Shown here: one piece after another, positions 1 to 5,322 of the stretch
How positions within the stretch are numbered: position 1 is the stretch's first letter
Layout of the letters: every line of letters starts with the position of its first letter
Source: an uncultured bacterium
GTDB lineage: Bacteria > Bacteroidota > Bacteroidia > Sphingobacteriales > Sphingobacteriaceae
Direction: 5' to 3'
Assembly (NCBI GenBank): GCA_903958995.1
Contig: CAJBVG010000148.1
Span: forward strand, 1 to 5,878
DNA length: 5,878 nt
Made by a program: the position numbers and the translations under genes
The notes under the pieces: model-generated
Database searches by the model: none
Seen by the model: the letters and a program-made list of their open reading frames with translations, nothing else
What the model was told of the DNA's origin: nothing

Positions 1-627
1 GATTTCCTTTTTTCGACGAACGGGGTCGCTAGTGAAATATACATCGGAGATGTTTTCTGAAAAGAACATCGGCAGATTCGCCTTGCCTTCTTCACCGGCC
101 AAAACTTCCAAGCTATCAAAAAGAGTAACTACTGGTTTTAATATTTTCTTTTTCTTAATTCGATCCGACATGTTGTCGATATCGATTTGGATTTTAGCAT
201 AGTTCTCATATTGAAAACTAGGGATGTTATTTTTATTGTATTTCTCTCTATTCTTTTGAGCGTCGCGTATAATTTGTATGGCTGGATTAACACCAGCTTT
301 CACTACCACCTCTTTAATTCCAAAGGAATTTGATTGCATTTGAAAGTTGATGGTTTGCGATTGTCCACGTCTAAGTTTTTTCGATTTGGGTTTGTAGCCT
401 AAGTAATCAACTCGAATGGAATCTACACGTTGAGAAGTTTTCAATACAAAGTTACCATCAAAATCGGCACTAGTACCAGTCGTGATTCCAACAAATTTTA
501 CATTAGCAAATGGAATCGCTTCATTGGTTGCTTGGTCAGTAATTTTCCCCTTCACTACTGTCTCTTGAGCCTGAGCCATTTGAAAAAAAAGCACTAAAAA
601 AAATATAGGTAAATACTTCAACAACAT
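1..627 (-). CDS. DUF5686-type outer-membrane protein with N-terminal carboxypeptidase-like regulatory domain (partial, C-terminus beyond window)
   Basis: The reading frame is open for 209 codons from the ATG at 627 to the window edge, so only the N-terminal part is present. Residues 1-20 form a signal peptide: a basic start, a hydrophobic Leu/Phe core, and a likely cut after MAQA before QE. Residues about 24-97 read as a carboxypeptidase-regulatory-like beta-sandwich, with KGKITDQATNEAIPFANV, then GTSADFDGNF and VDYLGYKP. After EVVVKAG (106-112) comes NPAIQIIRDAQKNR and then FQYENYAKIQIDID, the pattern I associate with DUF5686 proteins of Bacteroidota. Family members continue into a C-terminal outer-membrane beta-barrel that would lie outside the window. 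Function is not established; the regulatory-like domain also occurs in SusC/TonB-dependent receptors, but no TonB plug signature is seen here. The start lies 1 nt after the stop of the upstream acetyltransferase gene, so the two are probably co-transcribed and translationally coupled. Confidence 0.85.
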   Translation of the reverse strand, partial: MLLKYLPIFFLVLFFQMAQAQETVVKGKITDQATNEAIPFANVKFVGITTGTSADFDGNFVLKTSQRVDSIRVDYLGYKPKSKKLRRGQSQTINFQMQSNSFGIKEVVVKAGVNPAIQIIRDAQKNREKYNKNNIPSFQYENYAKIQIDIDNMSDRIKKKKILKPVVTLFDSLEVLAGEEGKANLPMFFSENISDVYFTSDPVRRKKEI

Positions 628-628
628 A

Positions 629-1051
629 TTATCGTTTCAACACCATTTTAAAATGTTTAATTCCAGCTTCTTCAAACATTGGACCTTCTGCAATAAATCC
701 ATATTTAGAATATAAACCCATCGCGGTTAATTGAGCGTGCAAATACAAATACTGATGCTCTTCGGGAATATCAGCTACAACAGCTAATAATAAAGCGGAG
801 CCCACTTTATGCGACCTGTATTCTTCTAACACAGCGAAGCGTTCTAACTTTACTCCATTCTCTGTTTTGCGCCATCGCGCAGTACCTGCATATTTACCAT
901 CTACCGTAGCTATAAAATGTGTAGAGATATCTTCGAACTCATACTCTTCGGCTTCATCAACTTGTTGTTCTATTACAAAAACTTGACGACGAATTTTAAA
1001 TGCTTCTTCTAGAATTGAATTATCTGTGATTTTACTAACCAATATGCTCAT
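629..1051 (-). CDS. GNAT family N-acetyltransferase, YjcF/ElaA-like
   Basis: A compact single-domain acetyltransferase of 140 residues, a normal length for the family. The N-terminal signature RRQVFVIEQQV (21-31), followed by an acidic stretch and THFIA (44-48), is typical of the YjcF/ElaA branch. Motif A is LERFAV plus YRSHKVGSALL (69-88), which matches the R/Q-x-x-G-x-G/A acetyl-CoA pyrophosphate loop with Val-Gly-Ser in the final positions. Motif B is HAQLTAMGLYSKYGF (105-119), and the end (E128 to K135, around H133) is also characteristic. The acceptor substrate is unknown for this branch, and the sequence does not reveal it. The protein is presumably cytoplasmic, with no signal or membrane segment. 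The stop is separated by one base from the start of the DUF5686 gene. No Shine-Dalgarno is seen before the ATG at 1051; transcription would start in the divergent region shared with fbaB. Confidence 0.9.
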   Translation of the reverse strand: MSILVSKITDNSILEEAFKIRRQVFVIEQQVDEAEEYEFEDISTHFIATVDGKYAGTARWRKTENGVKLERFAVLEEYRSHKVGSALLLAVVADIPEEHQYLYLHAQLTAMGLYSKYGFIAEGPMFEEAGIKHFKMVLKR

Positions 1052-1259
1052 TAGACGATGAATTTAGAGGATTTATACTGCTTTAATCGTTAAAAATATG
1101 CTTTTGTTTGCATCTAACAATACTACTGCCAAAAATATTGTAGTCATGTATTTATGTATATGTATGATTTAAAGGCATTTGAGGCATAATTACCTTTTTT
1201 ACTATTTCAAATCATTGGTTTTTTCATTAGTATTGCAGAACTAAAAAATTTTTAAAGCT
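1052..1259. promoter_or_regulatory. Divergent intergenic region between the GNAT gene and fbaB
   Basis: This 208-bp, strongly AT-rich gap separates two divergently transcribed units and must hold promoters for both. On the minus strand an exact match to the Bacteroidota -7 element TAnnTTTG (TATTTTTG) lies at 1137-1130. No TTG is found 17-23 bp upstream of it, so it is only half a promoter. I see no open reading frame, RNA gene, riboswitch-like structure or long inverted repeat. The DNA just before fbaB (1241-1257) is nearly pure A/T, which fits translation initiation without a Shine-Dalgarno sequence in this phylum. Confidence 0.5.
1205..1235 (+). promoter_or_regulatory. Candidate sigma-ABfr-type promoter for fbaB-accD
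   Basis: TTTC at 1205-1208, a 19-bp spacer and TAGTATTG at 1228-1235 resemble the Bacteroidota promoter TTTG-N19-TAnnTTTG, with one mismatch in each element. Transcription would begin near 1242, leaving a leader of about 18 nt before the fbaB ATG at 1260. The spacing is right but both boxes are imperfect, and chance matches are common in such AT-rich DNA, so this is a weak call. Confidence 0.3.
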
Positions 1260-2315
1260 ATGACTATTGATAAAATCACCGAACTATTGGGTGCAGATGC
1301 CCAATTATTATTAAATCATACTTCAAAAACAGTAAGCAAAGACATTATTCATTTACCGGGAGCAGATTTTATAGATCGTTCTTTCATTGGCAGTAACAGA
1401 AACCCACAAGTATTGAGAAGCTTAGCTTCGATGTACAATCACGGTCGTTTATCTGGTACTGGTTACTTATCTATTTTACCAGTAGATCAAGGAATTGAGC
1501 ATACTGCTGGAGCATCTTTTTCTCCGAATCCAATTTACTTTGATCCAGCAAAGATCATTGAATTGGCTATCGAAGGTGGATGTAATGCAGTAGCTTCTAC
1601 ATTTGGAGTATTAGCAAGTGTTTCTAGAAAATACGCGCACAAAATTCCAATGGTTAAATTAAACCACAACGAATTAATGACATACCCTAATAAGTATGAT
1701 CAAATTATGTTTGGTTCTGTAGAAGAAGCTTGGAACTTAGGTGCATGTGCCGTTGGTGCAACCATCTATTTCGGTTCTGAGAATTCTAATCGTCAGATTA
1801 TTGAAGTAGCACAAGCGTTTGAGCGTGCTCACGAATTAGGTATGGCTACAGTATTATGGTGCTATACTCGTAATGATGGATTTAAAAAAGATGGTGTTGA
1901 CTATCATGTTGCTGCCGATTTAACTTCGCAAGCAAATCATTTAGGAGTAACCATACAAGCTGATATTATAAAACAAAAATTACCTGAAAACAATGGTGGT
2001 TTTACGAATATTAAATTTGCAAAATCTCATCCTAAAATGTACTCTGAATTATCATCAGACAACCCAATTGACTTATGCCGTTACCAAGTGTTAAACTGCT
2101 ACTTAGGTCGTATTGGTTTAATTAACTCTGGTGGTGAATCTAAAGGTGCATCAGACTTTGCGGAAGCAGTAAAAACTGCTGTAATTAACAAAAGAGCTGC
2201 AGGACAAGGTTTAATATTAGGAAGAAAAGCATTCCAACGCCCAATGAACGAAGGTGTTGAATTATTAAATGCAGTTCAAGACGTTTATTTATCAAACGAT
2301 ATTACTATTGCTTAA
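1260..2315 (+). CDS. fbaB: Class I (DhnA-type) fructose-bisphosphate aldolase
   Basis: Interconverts fructose 1,6-bisphosphate with dihydroxyacetone phosphate and glyceraldehyde 3-phosphate, in glycolysis or gluconeogenesis, in the cytoplasm. The 351-residue protein matches the length and ending of Escherichia coli FbaB (about 350 residues, ending ITIA). Landmarks of the TIM barrel are LPVDQGIEH (73-81), VKLNHNE (132-138), GACAVGATIYFGS (161-173), WCYTRN (200-205), ADIIKQK (234-240) with the expected Schiff-base lysine at K238, the phosphate-binding GLINSGG (286-292), and LILGRKAF (318-325). It is unrelated to the zinc-dependent class II enzyme FbaA. The ATG at 1260 gives an N-terminus of family length. 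The gene is followed after 9 nt by accD on the same strand, so the two probably form one transcript ending at the terminator near 3200. Confidence 0.96.
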   Translation: MTIDKITELLGADAQLLLNHTSKTVSKDIIHLPGADFIDRSFIGSNRNPQVLRSLASMYNHGRLSGTGYLSILPVDQGIEHTAGASFSPNPIYFDPAKIIELAIEGGCNAVASTFGVLASVSRKYAHKIPMVKLNHNELMTYPNKYDQIMFGSVEEAWNLGACAVGATIYFGSENSNRQIIEVAQAFERAHELGMATVLWCYTRNDGFKKDGVDYHVAADLTSQANHLGVTIQADIIKQKLPENNGGFTNIKFAKSHPKMYSELSSDNPIDLCRYQVLNCYLGRIGLINSGGESKGASDFAEAVKTAVINKRAAGQGLILGRKAFQRPMNEGVELLNAVQDVYLSNDITIA

Positions 2316-2324
2316 TAATTAATT

Positions 2325-3170
2325 ATGGCTTGGTTTAAAAGAAATAAAGAGGGAATTCTAACCACTACGGAAGAGAAATTGGACGTACCAGAAGGATTAT
2401 GGAATAAATGTCCTTCATGTAAGAAACCTTTATATGCTCCAGACTTGGAGTCACACCAATATGTATGTCAACATTGCAACTATCATTTACGCATTGGTTC
2501 TCATGAGTATTTTCAAATATTATTTGATGATAATCAATACGAAGAGTTGTTTGCAAATTTGATTTCTGGCGACCCATTACAATTTGAGGATACCAAAAAA
2601 TATCCTGATCGCTTAAAAGAAACCATGAAAAAAACTGGACTCAATGATGCATTGAAATCAGCTCATGGTAAAATTAATGGTAGCGATTTAGTGATCTGTT
2701 GTATGGACTTCAATTTTATTGGTGGTTCAATGGGATCAGTTGTTGGAGAAAAAATTTCTAGAAGTATTGACTATTGCATTAAGCACCGTTATCCGTTTAT
2801 GATCATCTCTAAATCTGGTGGTGCTCGTATGATGGAAGCTGCATTTTCTTTAATGCAAATGGCAAAAACTTCTGCAAAACTGGCTTTACTTTCTCAACAT
2901 AAGTTACCGTACATATCTCTTTGTACCGATCCTACTACAGGTGGTGTAACAGCATCATATGCTATGCTTGGCGATATTATTATCGCTGAACCTGGCGCAA
3001 TGATTGGCTTTGCAGGTCCTCGTGTTATTAAAGAAACCATTAAAAAAGATTTACCAAAAGGATTTCAAACAGCTGAGTTTGTTCAAGAACATGGCTTCCT
3101 AGACTTTATCGTAGATAGAAAAGATATGAAAGCAAAGCTTTCTAGTTTTATCAAAATGATGATGAAGTAA
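2325..3170 (+). CDS. accD: Acetyl-CoA carboxylase carboxyltransferase subunit beta
   Basis: With AccA this subunit transfers the carboxyl group from carboxybiotin on AccB to acetyl-CoA, giving malonyl-CoA, the committed step of fatty-acid synthesis. The 281-residue length is normal. The N-terminal zinc ribbon is intact: C29-x2-C32 and C48-x2-C51. The crotonase-fold domain carries GGSMGSVVGEKI (133-144), SKSGGARMMEA (162-172), TDPTTGGVTASYAMLGD (201-217) and the oxyanion/acyl-CoA region EPGAMIGFAGPRVI (222-235), all standard AccD landmarks. The start at 2325 lies 9 nt after the fbaB stop in an A/T-only spacer and gives the usual MAWFKR-type N-terminus. No accA, accB or accC is in the window. 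Pairing with an aldolase suggests co-expression of glycolytic flux and lipid synthesis, but that is inference. Confidence 0.97.
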   Translation: MAWFKRNKEGILTTTEEKLDVPEGLWNKCPSCKKPLYAPDLESHQYVCQHCNYHLRIGSHEYFQILFDDNQYEELFANLISGDPLQFEDTKKYPDRLKETMKKTGLNDALKSAHGKINGSDLVICCMDFNFIGGSMGSVVGEKISRSIDYCIKHRYPFMIISKSGGARMMEAAFSLMQMAKTSAKLALLSQHKLPYISLCTDPTTGGVTASYAMLGDIIIAEPGAMIGFAGPRVIKETIKKDLPKGFQTAEFVQEHGFLDFIVDRKDMKAKLSSFIKMMMK

Positions 3171-3173
3171 TTC

Positions 3174-3210
3174 AAAAAAGTCAATGCTCTCCGGACATTG
3201 ACTTTTTTTT
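3174..3210 (+). terminator. Intrinsic terminator after accD
   Basis: The arm at 3174-3186 (six A then GTCAATG) pairs with 3196-3208 (CATTGAC then T), giving up to 13 base pairs around a 9-nt loop, CTCTCCGGA. The core GTCAATG/CATTGAC is followed directly by eight T (3203-3210). It starts 3 nt after the accD stop. The A-tract on the left makes the hairpin nearly symmetric, but no minus-strand gene converges on it. The U-tract ends only 13 nt before the ATG of the next gene. Confidence 0.9.
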
Positions 3211-3223
3211 ATCCCACGAAACT

Positions 3224-3841
3224 ATGGCTCGAAAGTTTATCTGGATACTGCTCCTTTCTCTAATTCATCAAACATCTGTTTCGGCACAACAAAATTATAG
3301 GTTGTCGGCAGAGCTTGGTTTAGGTACGATGCTTATTCCAGAAAACAAGACCTTATTAAACGACTACATTCCGAATGTAAGTCTTAGTGTGGCAAAATCT
3401 ATGCAAGACAATAAATCCGAATGGATTCGAAGAATGCATGTGTCTTACCAAGAGCTTACATTAACCTATATGAATCAGTCGAAACTGACTGGAATGCTAG
3501 ATACAGCTGCCAACTCTTTTGGTAATGTATACATGCTAACCTATTCATTAATGATTAATTTATTGGGCAGAGAAAAGAATCACCTGTACTTTATTCCAGG
3601 TTGGGGAATTGCATACGATACTAAAACATTTTACGAGAATTCGAAAAACATTTACATCGGTTCGCATATTAATTATGCAATTCGCTTTGAGTGGACATAT
3701 GATCGACAAATAAACAACAATACACATTTACTTACTGGAATAAAATACATGCACTATTCTAATGGAGCATTTGTATTGCCAAACAGAGGAATAAATTCGC
3801 TTACATACACCTTAGGACTCGCCTATCAATTTAAACGTTAA
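3224..3841 (+). CDS. PagL-like acyloxyacyl hydrolase / lipid A deacylase-type outer-membrane barrel
   Basis: A 205-residue secreted protein: a signal peptide with likely cleavage after SVSA (residue 21, before QQNYR), then alternating beta-strand-like segments typical of a small outer-membrane barrel. The decisive motif is KYMHYSNGAFVLPNRGIN (174-191). It aligns without gaps to the active-site segment of Pseudomonas PagL, placing H177 and S179 on the catalytic His and Ser. PagL removes the 3-O-linked acyl chain of lipid A in the outer membrane. The third catalytic residue, Glu at His+14 in PagL, is N191 here, so the mechanism or activity may differ; I recall Asn-type versions among Bacteroidota annotated as acyloxyacyl hydrolase, but cannot verify this. 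The gene starts just after the accD terminator, and its stop shares one base with the next start (TAATG). No clear own promoter is visible; a weak -7-like TAGTTTTA occurs at 3143-3150 within accD. Confidence 0.8.
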   Translation: MARKFIWILLLSLIHQTSVSAQQNYRLSAELGLGTMLIPENKTLLNDYIPNVSLSVAKSMQDNKSEWIRRMHVSYQELTLTYMNQSKLTGMLDTAANSFGNVYMLTYSLMINLLGREKNHLYFIPGWGIAYDTKTFYENSKNIYIGSHINYAIRFEWTYDRQINNNTHLLTGIKYMHYSNGAFVLPNRGINSLTYTLGLAYQFKR

Positions 3842-4359
3842 TGAAAAGATATTCACTACTCTTCTGTATGTTTTGTTGTTACAGCGCCTTATTCGCTCAA
3901 ACAGCTTCCTTGCAACGTAGTCATTTCGATATGAATGTTGGAATTGGACGAAGAGCTTATATAAATTCACATGAAGGGGTAAAAAAAGGAATGGCATCGA
4001 TAAATTATGTGCAAAAAATTAACAATGTATTCTACTTGAAAACTGGGTTCGATGCCATGTACTGGGATGTAACCTATGATGCTACTACAGGCAAAGGATA
4101 TCTACTCACTTCAACTTCCTACGAACACTTTGCGTATGCATGGTTCTTGGGTGGTGAAATTGTGATGAACAAAGTAGTATTCCAAGGAGGCATGTCGAAG
4201 TACTTATATTTTAAGCACCTTCCACAGTATGATGTCAATTACTTTTCAAAAATCGGATTCAAATATTTAATCACTCCTCGACTCAATGTAGGATTCTTCC
4301 TTAAGGCTCACTCGTACGAAGCAGATTATATGGATTTTGGCATCGGAATTAAATTATAG
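3841..4359 (+). CDS. Small secreted beta-barrel protein, possible degenerate partner of the PagL-like protein
   Basis: This 172-residue protein has no family I can name with confidence. Residues 1-19 form a signal peptide, unusually cysteine-rich (C9, C12, C13), with likely cleavage at LFA before QTAS; no convincing lipobox is present. The rest consists of aromatic-rich alternating strands (KTGFDAMYWDV, FAYAWFLGGEIV, KVVFQGGMSKYLYF, IGFKYLITPRLNVGFFLKA) and ends FGIGIKL, as expected for an 8-strand outer-membrane barrel. The last strands (RLNVGFFLKAHS, then DFGIGIKL) can be laid over the end of the preceding PagL-like protein, with H157 opposite H177, but the Ser-Asn and PN-x-G loop is absent. 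That suggests a catalytically inactive relative, though the resemblance is short and may reflect only a shared barrel architecture. Translation is probably coupled through the 1-nt overlap TAATG at 3839-3843. Its TAG stop leads directly into the heptamer array. Confidence 0.75.
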   Translation: MKRYSLLFCMFCCYSALFAQTASLQRSHFDMNVGIGRRAYINSHEGVKKGMASINYVQKINNVFYLKTGFDAMYWDVTYDATTGKGYLLTSTSYEHFAYAWFLGGEIVMNKVVFQGGMSKYLYFKHLPQYDVNYFSKIGFKYLITPRLNVGFFLKAHSYEADYMDFGIGIKL

Positions 4360-4468
4360 TATCGGGTAGCGAGTATCGGGTATCGGGTAGTGCGTAGTGA
4401 GACAATATTTACAATTTACAATTTACAATTTACAATTTACAATTTACAATTTAGAATTTAGAATTTAC
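4359..4468. repeat. Array of 7-bp tandem repeats filling a convergent intergenic gap
   Basis: About 15.7 units lie in one unbroken 7-bp register. The first block has GTATCGG, GTAGCGA, GTATCGG, GTATCGG, GTAGTGC, GTAGTGA; a single junction unit GACAATA follows at 4401-4407; then come six TTTACAA (4408-4449), two TTTAGAA (4450-4463) and a partial TTTAC. The first base is the last base of the TAG stop of the barrel gene. The last unit covers the miaA stop codon (4465-4467) and the final base of its Trp codon. The blocks differ in composition, one GC-rich and one AT-rich, yet keep phase. There is no internal inverted repeat, so it is not a hairpin terminator. Similar heptamer tracts occur, as far as I recall, in other Bacteroidota genomes; no function is known to me. 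Slipped-strand length changes are expected. Confidence 0.9.
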
Positions 4469-5322
4469 CACTTTATCTGGTGTCCATCCTTCTCCAGTTT
4501 CCTAAAAAAAGTCATCTGCCTTTTTGCGAATTGATGAATAGCAATTTTTAATTTTTCAATCACTTCTTCTTTCGTGTATTTACCAGCAAAATATTCTGCA
4601 ATGAATTTATATTCTAATCCGAAGTAAACCAATCGTTCTGTACTAATCCCTTTATTTAATAACATCTCCACCTCTTCGAACAATCCCTCTTCCACCCTTT
4701 TCATGAGTCGCTGATCGATGCGTTTGTTGCGTTCAACTTTGTCAATTTTAATTCCAATTAATTCCCAATCGTAGTGTTGCTCCTCTTCTATTGGCATTGG
4801 CGAATGTGCTAAATACTTTAAGACTTCAATTGCTCGAATACTTCTCTTCTTTGTACTCGTATCAAATTTTAAACCTTGAGTATTTAATGATGATATGGTG
4901 TTGATTAAGTCTTCATGCGGCTGTGCCAACAATTCTGCGCGTAGTGTTTCATCAATAGGAATACCAGTAAATGGACGACTGTTCAACAATACATCGAAGT
5001 ATAATCCGGTACCACCACAAGCAATTATTTGCTTGCCTCTGCTTAAAATATCCTTACAAGCTTTTTCGAAATCTATTTTAAATTGATGAACATGATACGT
5101 ATCGTTAATATCGACGATATCTATTAAATGATGTGGTATAACTTTATCGCCAAGGGTATATTCTTCTATGTCCTTACCTGTACCGATATTTAATCCACGG
5201 TAAACCTGACGAGAATCCATGCTGATGATTTCCGCATCTAATTGTGCAGCAAGTTCAACAGCATACTTTGTTTTACCGGATGCTGTTGGACCAATAATAC
5301 CAATGATTTTATTTTTTTGCAT
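4465..5322 (-). CDS. miaA: tRNA dimethylallyltransferase, Bacteroidota-type variant
   Basis: Transfers a dimethylallyl group from dimethylallyl diphosphate to N6 of A37 next to the anticodon of tRNAs reading UNN codons, giving i6A, the precursor of ms2i6A; cytoplasmic. The 285-residue protein has the P-loop GPTASGKT (11-18), the substrate motif DSRQVYRGL (36-44), HHLIDI (64-69), GGTGLY (103-108), KKRSIRAIEV (158-167) and the C-terminal KRQMTFFRK (267-275). It is shorter than E. coli MiaA (316 residues) and differs at two usual landmarks: GTGKD (47-51) replaces GTAKP, and the region around FGLEYKF replaces the usual GYRE/GYKE. I associate this form with Bacteroidota, which can carry two MiaA copies; whether another exists cannot be seen here. 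The ATG at 5322 places the P-loop at the expected distance and overlaps the upstream gene by 14 nt. The stop is inside the last heptamer repeat. Confidence 0.94.
   Translation of the reverse strand: MQKNKIIGIIGPTASGKTKYAVELAAQLDAEIISMDSRQVYRGLNIGTGKDIEEYTLGDKVIPHHLIDIVDINDTYHVHQFKIDFEKACKDILSRGKQIIACGGTGLYFDVLLNSRPFTGIPIDETLRAELLAQPHEDLINTISSLNTQGLKFDTSTKKRSIRAIEVLKYLAHSPMPIEEEQHYDWELIGIKIDKVERNKRIDQRLMKRVEEGLFEEVEMLLNKGISTERLVYFGLEYKFIAEYFAGKYTKEEVIEKLKIAIHQFAKRQMTFFRKLEKDGHQIKW

Noticed and set aside
1130..1137. Exact TAnnTTTG match on the minus strand considered as the GNAT promoter.
   Set aside because: No TTG lies 17-23 bp upstream, and single -7 matches are expected by chance in AT-rich DNA; kept only as a remark under the intergenic region.
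2365..2577. Minus-strand open frame inside accD.
   Set aside because: Lies fully antisense to the conserved zinc-ribbon region of accD and has no recognisable domain; shadow frame.
3812..3997. Minus-strand open frame across the junction of the two barrel genes.
   Set aside because: Antisense to two coupled coding genes with signal peptides; no family features.
4359..4468. Heptamer array considered as a bidirectional intrinsic terminator or as a CRISPR-like array.
   Set aside because: No inverted repeat or stem can be formed from the units, and there are no spacers between units; it is a simple tandem repeat.
4895..5086. Plus-strand open frame inside miaA.
   Set aside because: Antisense to a well-conserved enzyme; composition reflects miaA codons read backwards.
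5312..5318. Run of seven A (on the minus strand) in the overlap of the endonuclease-like gene and miaA, right before the upstream stop; considered as a programmed frameshift site.
   Set aside because: miaA is in the +1 frame relative to the upstream gene, so the classical -1 slip on this run would not enter it, and miaA has its own good ATG; simple coupled reinitiation explains the overlap.
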